A stretch of 64,000 bases of DNA from Membranipora membranacea (taxonomy: Eukaryota > Bryozoa > Gymnolaemata > Cheilostomatida > Membraniporidae). How positions within the stretch are numbered: position 1 is the first letter of the stretch; each line of letters begins with the position of its first letter. Below are positions 47,372 to 60,274 of this stretch, piece after piece. The translations under genes were made by a program, and so were the position numbers. The stretch is taken from assembly GCA_914767715.1 (NCBI GenBank), contig OU612067.1, positions 13,831,001 to 13,895,000 on the forward strand, read 5' to 3'. Under the pieces are notes generated by a model, which ran no database searches, was not told the origin of the DNA, and was given only the letters and a program-made list of their open reading frames with translations.

Positions 47372-49448
47372 TCACTGCTGTTGGCAGTGAATCAATTCTG
47401 CGGTCAGTCTGCTTTTTGAGCACTCACTGAGTATATGAAACACGGCCTCTTCTCGTTCATTACACATTCTACACAGTGCTGGACCTCCTCGTTTCTCTAT
47501 ATGTACTTTCTTCCATTGTGTTGGTAAAGCCTGATCCTGTGCAGCCATGAGTAGTCCTTCTGTTTCTTTCTTCATGTAGCCATTCTTTATCCACTTGTAC
47601 GTTTTCTTGGTGTCTGTTCGATCTGCTATCTTGGTGTACTGTCCATGTAATGCTTCGTTCTTCCATTCCTGTTGTTTCTCCTCCATCTTGCAGTCTTTAT
47701 ACTCTCGTCTGGTTTCTTTCTTCTCAAAACTCTTGAGGTATCTGTTGAGTCCTTTGTCTTCATGTTTTACGTAATCTGATAGTCCGTGTTCCTCTGTCCT
47801 GATAGTTTCTTCCATTGATCTCAATAATCTTCCTCCTTCATTTCTTGCCAAATACAGCCTTGCCACATTAGCCCTCGGGTGTAGCGCTCTGTTTATAGTC
47901 ATCAGTTTTCTGGTTTTTCTGTCCATAACCTCAAGCTCCTCCTTTGTCCAGTCAAGTATTCCTCCAGAGTATCTGGGGACAGCAACCGCCCATGTGTTTA
48001 CTGCTTTGATGACGTTTCCTCCATTAAGCTTTGATTCCAATAGTAGTCTCAATCTTCTGTAATACTCTTTCCTTACTTTCTCCTTCATCTCTTTCATTTT
48101 TATGTCGTCAGCTTCCAGCACCCCCAAGTACTTGTAGTCCTGTTCTCCTAAGTCTTTCATCAGCTCTCCATCAGGTAACAATATCCCCTCATCCTGTTCA
48201 CGTTTCCCTCTCTTCATCACTACTGTAGCACACTTCTGTGTTCCGAACTTCATTCTTATATCCTGGGTGAAAATTCTGGCTGTTTGTACCAATGACTCCA
48301 GTTCATTTTTGTTTTTGCCGTATAGTTTCAGGTCATCCATGTAGAGCAAGTGGTTTATTTTACCTGGTCTGGAAAGTGTATACCCTTGCTTCGCTTCTGG
48401 TAGTATCACACTCAGAGGTATGAGGCCATGATGAAAAGCAGCGGCGATAATGAGTCACCTTGGAAGATCCCCCTCTTGATGTTCACATTGGCCAGTGTGC
48501 GGCCTCTGCACTCCAAATTGGTATTCCACTTGCTCATGCTCGTCTCAAGGAATCTCCAAGCTTTCTCATCCACCCCTACCATTCTCAGTGTCTCAATGAT
48601 CCATGAGTGCGGTACTAAATCGTACGCCTTCTGGTAGTCAATCCAGCCCACTGCTATACCAATTTTCCTGTTCTTACAATCCTTCAGTATCACCTTATCC
48701 AGCATCAAGTGGTCTGTAGTTCCCTTATACCCAGATCTACATCCCTTCTGTTCTTCAATGATATCATTATCCTCCAGGTGTTTATAGATCTCTTCAGCCA
48801 CCATTGAGGTCATCAGCTTCCAAACAATAGGTAAGCAGGTTATGGGTCTGTAGTTCGTTCCCCGGTGCTGTCCCTTTGGTCTTGTCTTTTTGAATCAGAT
48901 CAGTCCTTCCGGTTGTTATCCAGAGTGTCTGTGCTGTCTCCAGGCATTCATTCAGGTTTATAACAAGCTTTCTGTGCAGGTTGGTCAGATTTTTGATCCA
49001 GAATCCCTGTACAGAATCTGGGCCCGGAGCCTTCCAGTTTGGTAATTTCACTAGAGCGCGTTTTCTGTAATGATTATCTCACCCTGATGTCTTCCTTCCA
49101 ATTATCTTCTGACTCGGTCTATCCACGGTGCTTTTCCATCATGTTCAGTTGCATGTCCCCAAATCCTTGTCCAGAGAAGTCCTTGGATTCCTCTCCATCT
49201 GGTATTTCATTCTCACTCTCCAAATTACTCTGTATGTCATTATAAAATCTCTTCTGGTTGTTCTCAAACATTCTGTTTTGTTGGTACTGCTTTACTCTGT
49301 CATCATATCTCTTGATCTTTGCTGCTGTTGCCTTCAATCTTTGTTTTAACTCCTCTTCCACGAGTTGGTATCCCTTGCGTTTGAAATTGTGTTTCACTTC
49401 TATCCTTCCTCTAAATCCATCATTGTGTGGTTTGTTTCTTGCTTGCAC
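47372..49448 (-). mobile_element. R2/NeSL-type non-LTR retrotransposon, dead, 5' and 3' truncated
   Basis: In minus-strand order there are four pieces. First is an N-terminal helical part (49448-49119). Next is the start of the reverse transcriptase (WKAPGPDSVQGFWIK, 49051-48794), then the finger/palm (WIDYQKAYDLVPHSW, GIFQGDSLSPLLF, 48813-48412). Last is the catalytic YMDD box followed by a long thumb (LYLARNEGGRLL) and a CCHC knuckle CRMCNEREEAVFHILSEC (48409-47372). Pieces are in different frames, so there are at least three frameshifts. This RT plus downstream zinc knuckle belongs to the site-specific R2/NeSL group. A restriction-like endonuclease should follow the knuckle but is missing: the frame ends 15 codons later. 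An (ATT)n run borders the 5' side. Confidence 0.88.
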
Positions 49449-49451
49449 TAC

Positions 49452-49482
<31 letters not shown>

Positions 49483-49510
49483 ATTATTGCAATTATTACA
49501 ATTATTATAA
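49449..49510 (+). repeat. (ATT)n microsatellite
   Basis: About ten ATT units followed by imperfect AATTATTAC units, exactly at the end of the retrotransposon homology. Confidence 0.85.
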
Positions 49511-51965
49511 CTTACACAGGAGCCAGATCGACCAAATCTTTTGATATCATCTTTCAGATTTTGGATGTTTGAAAACCATATGATTATTTTTTGTTCATTT
49601 TTCCTTTTTTGCCAGCTGTTTTTTGGCAATTAGCGGCCTCATGTACAACTAAGTGTAAGGTGCAATATTACCAAAGCGATAAGCATGGAAAACTCTACCA
49701 GACACAACTATCAAACTATATGCACCTAAGATTGTAGTTGGAAGTGACAAGATAGGAGGGGGCTACCTCAGGATTATAATTTCACCATACCATTCTACTA
49801 TTGCAGACTAAGATAATCACAACAGATTAACAACCACTCAATAACCCATTGTGTTTTGTGTATTGGGGATGACAATAATAACTTCGAGGAAGTGAACAAA
49901 TATACAGTAACCGCACCATAACCGTAAGACGGAATTGTTGGAACAGATCAAACCAAACCGACAGGTGCACCAATAAGCGTCCCTAGGGCATGCAGAAAAA
50001 CACAACATGAGTTGGTTGGGAAAAAAAATAACACTCCTCAGAAATGTATCATCATGTTTGAGATTCAGTCAAACCAGGCGTTGTTTATCTAATTCTTATA
50101 GTCACTTAGAGGGCTAGCATTTGCAACTTATCAGCCTATTTATTTCTGAATATTAAGCTGGACACAAAGATCAAGTATCATATTAGTAGAAAAGCCATTA
50201 AAATTTATTTCGCTCAAACACAAACAAATACTTGGGTGACACACTGTGCAAGGAAACTACTTAGCCTACTCGGTAAGTTTGAGGCTGATGTACAGACTAA
50301 TAATTCAAAATTAGGCTGGACATGAACCAAAATACACACAGTCCTAACACGAACCTGCTTTTGCTGTGTGTGACTGCCATGATTTTGGCACAAGTGTGGT
50401 GGTATAAGCACTGATAGCTCCAACGAATCTGACAACACCATGATTAGAGAACTTTCCCTGACATCATGCTGCTACAACAGTCGTGTAAAAGGTTTTGTCC
50501 TGAAAAAATACAAAAATAATGTTAATACAATTAATTACTTCTTTCTTTACTTTACCTACTCTCTTAATCACTCTATAACATATAACTGTGTATGAGATGC
50601 TCAATTTTTTCAATGTTCGGAAAAATCATTGAAAAAATGTCGACCGGCATGTGATTCGCAATATTTGTTTACCTAAGCAAATGTCAGAAACCTAAACAGG
50701 CTACTATAGCTTTAAGTTACTTGTTCAGCATCAAAGGATACAACGGTATTCATTTACAGAGACAGATAAGTAATTTGTACTTACATTGTCAGTCATGATG
50801 GTAATTGCTCAAAAGTCCTAAATATGCAACAAATCAAGTCTTATGTACATAATCAAAGCAGGAGATAGATTGAAATTGGATTGGCGTTAATGTCTGTTTG
50901 ATCTCATGGTCGAAAAAGGTGTATGGAGTCAAATAATTTGGTCAGAACCTTTTACCAACAGTAGAACCTTAAGTTTTAGGGATCAAAGATACAAATAGAT
51001 GATTTAAATTCTGGAACTCCTAGATCTCCTGCAAAAGTATTCATATTATTCCTTTGTTGTCAGCTTTTTTGCTATGTACAGTGTTACTAATGCTAAAACT
51101 AATGCAAAGGGAAGCAAACCAGGGCTAATTTCAGAATTGGTACGAGTGTTTACTAAGCTGGTAATAAAGCGTAATAAGGATACATAATGTATAAGTTTCA
51201 CCCCTTTGATGCCAAATACCTATAGCACATATACAGAACAGAATTAAATCTTTCACAAATCATCTACCTTGTGTTATTTACTAAGCTTATAATTGCGCAA
51301 ATACCAATTGAAATATTTGAACATAGGAAGCTGTAACTTGTGTACCAGATCAAAACCCACAATGATCTTTTGTACATGCATTTGGTCTTTTGAGAACTTA
51401 ATACTAATCCATTGAATGGGCTCTGCCCTATTATGATCATATTTTTGTTAACACCTTCACTTTCAGTAGGTAGTATATAATTCCAGCAGTGCGAGCTTGG
51501 CAATGAACTAAATTGACAAAAATATGGCAAGATATAGGCAGCTAATTTATGCAAATAACTTTGTTGATATACTTGACTCTGACATCAGTAGCAAAAACCC
51601 TCCTGATGATTCAACTAGCACACCATAGAACATTAGCAGACATCTTCAGAATTTTAGTTACAAGAATGCCCTAACTTGCCAACTTGACCGACTCATCTTT
51701 GGTAAAATAATTTTAGAGATATAGCACAACCGTTTATCCATTGCACGATCCAGATATGTTGGCACATTGTCGCCCTAGAAAAAGCCATCTGATAGTGCCG
51801 GGCATGGGCATATTGCTCATGGATTAGCTGGGTGAGCATAGTACTCCGCAGTCGGCTTTAAGCAGCTTTCCGGAATGGATGAAGAAGCTGTTCAGATTGG
51901 ACTTGGTTTTGTTATGTGTTGTTTCATATTGTTGGTCGTATTTTCTGGTAAAAGATTGTCAGAAG
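49511..51965. other. gene-poor stretch
   Basis: Only short unsupported open frames. No domain or exon recognised. If the C-type-lectin-like gene to the right continues, its last exons could lie here, but I cannot identify them. Confidence 0.4.
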
Positions 51966-52220
51966 TAGTCACCAGAAGTAGATTTGATATCAACACGTTT
52001 ATTGAACTTCAAACATTTTAGGAGTTTTTTCTATAACTTTAAATAAACAATAAAATAAAACGGTGACAAATAGTCAAATGGCAGATCTCCCACCACAAAC
52101 GGCAAGAAACGCTGACGTTTCAAACAAAATTATAAGCAGTATGTAGTTATAGCTACTAATAGATTCTTTGTACAATGCTCAGGAAACCCATAATGATTAC
52201 TGTTAGACTATCAGGTCAAT
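51966..52220 (+). repeat. dispersed repeat, copy 1 (partner 63181-63415)
   Basis: TTTGATATCAACACGTTTAT and about 240 following bases, including ATAAACAATAAAAT and AAACGGTGAC, recur at 63181-63415 in the same orientation with moderate divergence. This points to an unclassified interspersed element. Confidence 0.75.
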
Positions 52221-52545
52221 AATCCTGGTCAAAAAGGCAAATATCTGAACATTCTAAAGAAGAAAGAAGTGAACTATTTAGATTTTTTCACATAAATGAA
52301 GATTTTGGATTTAGTACATGGATCTTCATATATACCATATATACCATCGCCAATGGATTGTTTGTACTATGCTTAGGAGACCTATAATGATATGTTACTG
52401 TCAAATTAACAGGTCAATAATCCTGGACAACAAGGCAAATAGTTGCGCATTCTAAAGAAGAAAGAAGCGAACTAATTAGATTTTTTCACATATGAAGATT
52501 TTGGATTTAGAACATGGATCTTCAAATATATCATTTATATTATTA
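52158..52545 (+). repeat. about 190-bp tandem duplication
   Basis: The blocks GGTCAATAATCCTGG, CATTCTAAAGAAGAAAGAAG and GAAGATTTTGGATTTAG occur in the same order twice (52158-52345 and 52346-52545). Confidence 0.8.
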
Positions 52546-53014
52546 ATACGAAGTGAAAGGTAACCGCAAGAGAATTCATCTGTACCATCCTGCCGTTTCC
52601 GACCGTTTATATCTGTCAGATAAATCCAGTATTGGGGATTATACGCTAAAAGAAATTTATTTATTCATTTATTGAGGTTTTCTTAAAGTCTAAAAAATGT
52701 ACATTAAAAAGTACATTAAAAATAACTTGTTGACCTCAATGGATGTTTGTGTATTAATATGGTATTTATCAATTACATGTTATGATGTGATGGGCAAATG
52801 AGATTATTCATGTTTTTTGCTCGAGGCCAACAAAATTCATCTCATACTTGCCAAATTGAGTAAGTTAGGGATAGTGATAGTGTTTCAGTCACATTGTTGC
52901 AATTTGAAACATATCGAACTCGAATAGTAAGTATGTCAGATCAAAACAAAAGAGTGTCCTACATTATAGCTTTGTCTGCATAAGTAGGTTTCAAAACTAG
53001 GCAGGCAGGCAGGT

Positions 53015-53101
53015 CGGAGTACACCTGGGGCATCGATTGAGCCCTCCAATGCTTGCGAATTTCAGGGCATGTGCTCCAACCAACTGAGCTACCTCCCGCT
53101 T
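53015..53101 (-). mobile_element. degenerate tRNA-like SINE head
   Basis: On the minus strand GCGGGAGGTAGCTCAGTTGG has a perfect box A and D-arm (GCTC...GAGC). The T-arm (GGGCTCAATCGATGCCC) is degenerate and the acceptor strand has no partner. It is a tRNA-derived repeat or tRNA pseudogene, not a functional tRNA. Confidence 0.55.
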
Positions 53102-53247
53102 ATAGTATATGAATTGGCATAGTATATGAATTATGACATAAAACATAGTAAATGAATTATGACATATGACATAGTGTATGAATTATGACATATGGCATAG
53201 TGTATGAATTATGACACATGACATATGACATAGTATATTATACATAC

Positions 53248-56039
53248 TGAATTTTTGGACCTGAGATAGCAAAGACTGATCTATGTGATCTGATCTCCTA
53301 AAGCCTGCCAGAGATTCTCCTGCTTCCTCACAGTATGCTTTAGCTGATGTCCAATTCGCTGGCACAGGGACTATTCGAATGCACTTATGAATGTTCAGAA
53401 AGTACGGAGGCATACATGCTGCAAATAGAAACCTTATATTATACTATATGTATATGTAATATATATATAGATATATATATGTATAATATGAATATATAAT
53501 TTATATATATATATATATCATATACCACCCATGACTATGTTGTTAATATAAGGTGCATACTATTGATATATGTATATTATATATATATATATGATATGCA
53601 CCTTATATCAACAACATTGTCATGGGTGGGTTGGCCATAGCATATGGCAAGATAAGGATTATGTTCTTCAGAGTAACACGGGTCTAACAGTAGAGGATAT
53701 AATCTTAATGAAATGATATAAAGAGTAGATACCGGCAGTTACTTTTGGTTTACTATAGATACATATCTGATCGAGACTTTCTAGGCTCTCGCTTTCAAAT
53801 TGCTCAGCCAATGATGGAACTATATACATTCTGAATGAGCAATTTGGGAACAATTTCGTCTAATTGATAGACTGAATGAGTGATAATTTTGAGCGATCTG
53901 ATAGTGTTAACTTGCTTCAGTAAAGCATTGTTCTTTCTGATTGAAAGACCCCCCTGTACTCATTGATAATCAGTTGACACTCTTAAAGATCAATTTTAAT
54001 TCTAGGCCTCAAAATGAATCCAAATTTTGATCAATTCAAAAGCGCAAGTCACATAAATATAGAATTAAAATGGTAAGCAGGAAATACCAGCATACTGAAT
54101 TTATATAAACTAAAATGGTCATATATTGTATAATTTTTGGGAATATAAATGTAAATTTTAATTTAGGTTAATATGTATGATTGTGTGTTTGTGATTCGAT
54201 ACATAAATATGTTAGCCTTATTTATCATAATTTGGTAAATTGAACTTTAGTGAAACAAATCGGCACTTGTAAGAGCACATTATCTCCATTATATGTGTCT
54301 TCTTGGCTACATTATATATATATCACATGATCGTGACAGTTCCAACATCTTTATTTAAATATGTTTTAATGCTTACTATAAAAACTAAAGCAAGTAGAAC
54401 CTGATCAAAGATATTTGAAATTGTTACAAGGCAATGGGATAGTCAGAAAGCATCGACAGCTGGAAAGACAGAGCGAATCATCTCCCACCTGCAAACAATC
54501 AGACGACCTCCCACAGACTCGGACTACACACAAAAAAAGTTAGCGTTGATTTGATTTTGAGATAGTTCCCCTACTTCACCCTTGCGATGAATTATTGTTA
54601 CTCTAAAATGACTTGCTAATTGAAAAACAATCAGCTGTGATTTGAGATAATCAACTTACTATTGATATTGCTTGAAGGTGAATAAAGTGTTTAACTATAA
54701 AATTTGATTCTTTTTAAGCAGGGAACTATATGTGAATCAAAATCACCTTTATTGGACTTTAATATGCTTATTGATATTTAATAAGAGTTATTTTGATTTT
54801 AACTTTTCTCTGTGGGTATTTAGTTTCTTTATTGCCTTTTGTTTGACTCACGGTGGTACTTAAAGAAGAAGAGGTATCTCCAAATCCTCAGTGTCTCCCC
54901 ATTTTCTACAGATCTTCGAGATGTATTGGCAACTTCTATATCCAGATCCAGATAGGGACCATAATGATTAGAAAATACATATCTTGTTGGCCTATCAATG
55001 ACGTGCTCCATATTGTATTTCAGTGTTCTATTGATCGACTTGATATTAACCAACATGTCATTGACTGATACTCTGGCATCCTGTATATCAAGCGAGAGTT
55101 TCTCCAACTTTATGCCAAGCTTGAGGTCTGACAACTTCCCTGAAAATAAACCAGACCAAGTCAGCAGTTCAGCAGTCGGGCCCGTAGTTTAGAAAAGATG
55201 ATAGGGGAGGCGAAAGTGAGTCTGAGGCATCACCAGTAATCTCCTCCATGAGCAATTTGAGGCATATAATATGCAAATGGAAGTTCCAGAGGGACTGATT
55301 CGACGTAGATTAAAGTCAATTATAGTGTTCTTAGGCCACTGTATTTAGCTTTCTAGGGGAGGGAGTGTCTCTCTGCTTCCCCTAGAACTACGGCCCTGGC
55401 AGTGCAGCATGATCAGAAATAACATTTCCGCAGAGACAAAACTTGAAGCACACTATCACTTTGTGCACGGCTTTGAAGGGGTCAATAAAGTTTTTATATA
55501 TTTAAATAACATTATTAAGTCCTTAGTAATGTACTCTACTACTATAATTGTTTACTTTCTGTTAATAAAATTATGAAAACAGCTTCAATTTTATCATAAA
55601 TATATAGCATAACTACATATGTATATGGATCATCTTTAGTTAAGATATGACTCTTCGCGGTTCATTGAAAGCCAACTTATTCTACAGTTTATATATATAT
55701 ATATAATTGTATATATATATATATATATAGATTCGAATCTGTGCTTTTAAGTGTCATCTGTGTGTATTTGGCCCCAACTAAGTGTCACTCAAAAATAAGG
55801 AGTCATATATGACCCACAAAAAAATCATGTCTTAAATCCTCTTAAATAACCATGTTGGGCATCCTTAACCCAATAGTAATTAATGGTAGATAAAATGCAA
55901 TGCAATCCAATGCAAAGATATGCCCTACACACTGATAGCCACTATATATATATATATATACATATAAGAATCACTCATTGTCCAGGGTTTTTATGGGTAC
56001 AATAGTGGGATATATAATATATGACACTTTATTGCACAA

Positions 56040-56090
<51 letters not shown>

Positions 56091-57397
56091 TCTAAGGACC
56101 CTCCTGTATAGTATAGCTCTGTACAGGAGGATGCTGTCATCAACCACTGCAGCTCCGGCCTTGTAGCTCTATTCTTCACACTTGGGTTAAGCCGTAAGTG
56201 GTTGAACAGTGGCACTAATGTCTTGGAAACGTAGTTGTCACTATAAAAACCTCTTTCTAGCATGCACCTCGGTCATAGTCAGACAGCGACATTATATTAT
56301 ATTATAATACATGATATGATTGAATTGAACATGAATGACCCACCCTCTGCTGCTTCGTGTCTTGTCTCAGCTAGTTCTTTTGTCATAGATAAAACTTGAA
56401 TGATTGCTGCTGTATGGGCCGTTATGGTAAGTATAGCCAGAGTTACCGACAACAACACAATTTTTCTTCCTTCATGATATTTCGGAGCAGATTTTCCTTC
56501 CTGGTGTAGCTCAGAAGCTGTTGGCCTACTAAATATATCATTTAATATTAATATATAATAATAAATATATAATAAATATATAATAATATAATATATGTGG
56601 GTTAAAATTGCAAGTGTTGTTCTGTCCGAGGACGCCGTATTCAATCTTCCGGAAAGGTGATTCAAGTGATCAGAGCATTCTGCATCTGTGCATTCTCCAC
56701 AAGGAATATTTGGGAATACCTAGCTAGGTATAATATGTCTGTGATCTGGTAAGCTTTCACCAACAAGACGAAATATGAACAGTTGCTAACCATTGTCCCA
56801 AATTTGACTTCTCGAGAGACAATAAAAAACCCGTAGGCTGTTAATAAATTAAGTGGACCTGCTTTCCTCATTTCTAAACAAGGGAATCAAAGCCAGATCA
56901 AAACTATTGATGGCAGACTCTTTACTGGAACAAAATGTGTCCTCTTTCTAACAATAATTATTCTCTATCATACTTTTCATACATACATCAGATTAAACGC
57001 TCATTTGTAGTGTGCCTGTTAACTGTTAACTTTCATTCTTATGAATAAAAAGCTAACAAAACAAACGTCTACTGTTTTAGCACAGGTTTATACCACCATT
57101 GACAGCCCCAGGCCCATGATTCGACAGCAGCATACAACAAACTTTAAATCCCAATTTAGATACATGAACCACAGAGCAGAGCGGTAGCCTACAAATCTTG
57201 GCTGGGCCAGCTCACAATTTTTCTCTTTCAATGAATCTGAATTCCTAAATTGGGGTCTTTCGTAAGATCAGTTGCTAGGCAAATAGGTTTAGCAAAAACA
57301 ATGCCGCATTTCACTCCATAACAGCAGCGCAGTCCCAAAATTATAAACTCTAAAAAAATAGTACTTACACCAGTTTCATCTTATAGTTAGTGTCCAT
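53248..57397 (-). CDS. type II membrane protein with partial C-type lectin domain
   Basis: Exons 57369-57397 (ATG; MDTNYKMKL), 56344-56528, 54852-55139, 53733 to about 53850, and 53248-53418. The first three junctions agree in phase, as does the last. The join into 53733-53850 does not, so one small exon is probably missing. There is a cytosolic Lys/Glu/His-rich part, one membrane helix (IVLLSVTLAILTITAHTAAI, so a signal anchor), a coiled-coil stalk (SLDIQDARVSVNDMLVN) and a lectin-like start. The lectin part has C then LNIHKCIRIVPVPANW then AYCEEAGESLAGF, the first Cys/helix part of a C-type lectin fold. The rest of the lectin domain (WIGL and Ca-binding part) was not found downstream. An alternative end is the stop just past exon 3 (54829), which would give a membrane protein without a lectin. 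Confidence 0.6.
53523..53632. repeat. fold-back hairpin with AT-rich centre
   Basis: ACCACCCATGACTATGTTG...AAGGTGCATA is mirrored by TATGCACCTT...CAACATTGTCATGGGTGGGT around a (TA)n centre, giving arms of about 45 bases. It lies in the intron between the last two exons of the lectin-like gene. Confidence 0.85.
55680..55730. repeat. (TA)n microsatellite
   Basis: Two TATA runs separated by ATTGTA. Confidence 0.8.
56042..56088. repeat. (TA)n microsatellite, about 22 units
   Basis: Uninterrupted TA repeat. The Y-I-Y-I open frames here are artefacts of it. Confidence 0.9.
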
Positions 57398-58584
57398 TGT
57401 TTCAACATCAACGCTTCATGCAGCCTACTTGCAGCCTGTAGACAACTCGCACACTGATGCCCTCTTTTTCCTGGCTGTTGAAAACTCTTGTGTCTATCAA
57501 CTCTATGCGCACCGCTTTTGTTTGTTATCACCAAACCATTATCTACTGTGCGCAAAGGCTGAAGCCATGTTTAAGTTAAACAAACTTTTCACAAGATGCT
57601 GTGCATACTGGTCTTAGAGCACTGGCTTTTTTACAAAATCTCAAAATCTAAACTAAACTCCAATCGCAAGATGACTAAGAGGAGATTTGAAATTTGATAC
57701 ACATATCCTTTGAACAAGGAGTTAAAGACATGATTAAAATTTTTATGAGACAATATTCATATAGCCTCATTTCAACACTAAATTTCATGATGGGAAGATA
57801 CTGTGGCACACTGTAATACTTTCAGAAAGACACTGAGGCTATCTTTGTTGCATCTCCTTGTCTTTAACTCCTGCCTTTGAAGGATAAGTTCAACTTCCAC
57901 CAGATACATTGTGTCATTCCAAAATCCGTTGATAATCCTAGGAACTATTCTTTTTGGAGAGATAATCAAAACTTCAGTGATCTGAAGGTTATTGCAATGT
58001 TGCTCGCCGTTGTCTGATTTTCTTTCCTGGCCATCTAGGGCGAATGGCCTACAACAGTCATCATCAGCTGGTTCACTCAGTGATCCCTGTGAGTTTCGAA
58101 CCAAGGACCTCTTAATATTGACCACACCCTTATCCCTTCAAAATTCATACTTCCAAACCACAAGAAATAACATCAGCATCAAAAACAACTGTGAGGAAGC
58201 AACTGTAATTTAAACCTGTTAAGTGATGCAGGGGAGTTTTGTTCGTTGGCTCCTGATGTTGTGGGTCTGTACGCATGAATAACTTTGTTCTCATGGAGAT
58301 AAAGAATATTATATTTGAAGAAAGTTCAGGCAGTGCTGTCCCAAGCAAGGCGAGTGAATAACCCATTTCTTCTATTACAACGAGCATATCTAATTTTCTA
58401 TTGTCTGCAATCATTATCATCAGTAAAAATCATTCATTTCGGAACTATTACTTAGCCAAAGTTCTTGAGAAAAATTCGAGCAGCAACAATGTATTTGCCT
58501 GCACAGTTGTATGGCATTATTGGATACCATGCCCACTGAATTAATAATTTATTGACAAAGGACCAGGGACTATGAAGTATAATA
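57398..58584. other. upstream of lectin-like gene, no gene recognised
   Basis: A 115-codon minus-strand frame (57778-58125) and a 91-codon one (58145-58420) are present, but neither resembles a known family. The first includes a box B-like GGTTCGAAACTC and may be SINE-derived. The promoter of the lectin-like gene should lie near 57400-57600. Confidence 0.35.
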
Positions 58585-59240
58585 TTTTTTAATTCATCAA
58601 TCAATCCTGTTTGTGAAGTTTATAATGAAGACTATGTTTATTGGTTCAAGTATCACCAAAGCACACCAATGACTCATAGTATAAGTACAAGGTATAAATA
58701 AACATTTGCAAGAATATACCACATTACAAATAAGCAAGGCAAGTGGCAACCCTCATAGTCAGGTTATGCCAATTCAAGAATGCCACAAAAAGACAACCGC
58801 TTTGGGTTAAATCATTGACCTCTTTTCGAGATCTTCTTTTGAAGCCATACAAGGCATTGACCTCTTTTCGAGATCTTCTTTTGAAGCCATACAAGGCATT
58901 GACCTCTTTTCGAGATCTTCTTTTGAAGCCATACAAGGCATTGATCTCTTTTCGAGATCTTTTTATTTTATTTAGCCATACAAGGCATTGACCTCTTTTC
59001 GAGATCTTCTTAGGAGCCACACAAGGCATTGACCTCTTTTCGAGATCTTTTTATTTTTTAGCCATACAAGGCATTGACCTCTTTTCGAGATCTTTTTATT
59101 TTTTAGCCATACAAGGCATTGACCTCTTTTCGAGATCTTTTTATTATTTTAGCCATACAAGGCATTGACCTCTTTTCGAGATCTTCTTAGGAGCCACGTA
59201 AGGCATTGACCTCTTCTCGAGATCTTCTTTCCATTTTGAG
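58585..59240 (-). repeat. Ngaro split repeat B2 with expanded minisatellite
   Basis: Starts TTTTTTAATTCATCAATC and matches 59655-59985 throughout, except for the internal tandem array (58812-59230). Here the array has about ten units instead of two. Confidence 0.9.
58812..59230. repeat. about 42-bp minisatellite inside B2
   Basis: The unit is GGCATTGACCTCTTTTCGAG followed by ATCTTCTTTTGAAGCCATAC and AA, with length variants of 42-48 bases. Open frames on both strands only read the repeat. Confidence 0.9.
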
Positions 59241-59412
59241 GTTTGACTGATAGACTATAAGATGCCAGTATTTTCTTGAGCTGACACTTGTTGACCGAAC
59301 GTGTAGTTGGGAGCTCACTAATTACTCTGGCTTAGTTCTTAGATCTGAAACCAGAAAGGAATAACGAGAGCAACCCAGTAATGACGGAGGTAAGGAAGGG
59401 GTGGTGGTGGGT

Positions 59413-59656
59413 AGTTCACAGTCTCAAGGCTAGCAACCAAAGGATTGATGAGTTTAAGTCTCCCACAATTCAATACAAAGTGATCACATGACTTCCTTGT
59501 TGTCAGATCAGTACTTTATAAAACACGGTGGAGTTGTCGGGGCTTGTTGGGAGTGTCAGACGACTCTAACTATTGGAGCTGTGCTGAGATACTTGAGCAT
59601 TTGTTTTGGATTAATTTCAGTCTAAAAAACAACTTTAGGAAAGTTTGATTTTTTTA
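59413..59656 (-). repeat. Ngaro split repeat A2
   Basis: About 244 bases starting AGTTCACAGTCTCAAGG, nearly identical to 62519-62762 (a few substitutions, for example CACGGTGGAG against CACGTTGGAG). Confidence 0.92.
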
Positions 59657-59985
59657 ATTCATCAATCAATCCTGTTTGTGAAGTTTATAATGAAGACTAT
59701 GTTTATTGGTTCAAGTATCACCAAAGCACACCAATGACTCATAGTATAAGTACAAGGTATAAATAAACATTTGCAAGAATATACCACATTACAAATAAGC
59801 AAGGCAAGTGGCAACCCTCTTAGTCAGGTTATGCCAATTCAAGAATGCCACAAAAAGACAACCGCTTTGGGTTAAATCATTGACCTCTTTTCGAGATCTT
59901 CTTTTGAAGCCATACAAGGCATTGACCTCTTTTCGAGATCTTCTTTTGAAGCCATACAAGGCATTAACTATTCTCCATTTTGAGA
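59655..59985 (-). repeat. Ngaro split repeat B1
   Basis: Matches B2 from TTTAATTCATCAATC to CCATTTTGAG, with two minisatellite units. It abuts A2 directly. Confidence 0.9.
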
Positions 59986-60274
59986 ATTCTACAAATCCCA
60001 GCGGATCTGAGTACGAGCAACGGTATTAAAAGTTGATCAGATAGAATTACCGACATTTTCTTGTGATGAGAAGCGTATATCCCTTCTGTTGTTCGGAAAG
60101 AGTGATGATTAGGACCGCTCACTCTTTCCTCTGGTTTTATTCTTAGCGAACTAAAATATATTACAATAAGAGCATGTTAGAACTAAAGGTTTTTTAGTCA
60201 TTGTGCGAAAATCAGATGCCAAAAATCTGAGAACGCATTATCACCAATATTGCGTACTCTGATTTTCGCCACAA

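Noticed and set aside
55991-56263. Open frames rich in Y-I over the (TA)n run
   Set aside because: Microsatellite artefact.
57778-58125. 115-codon minus frame as a gene
   Set aside because: No family resemblance, no splice context, and part of it looks SINE-derived (box B-like sequence).
58724-59029. 101-codon minus frame with repeated K-R-R-S-R-K-E-V
   Set aside because: Product of the 42-bp minisatellite in Ngaro repeat B2; the equivalent in B1 is not conserved as a gene.
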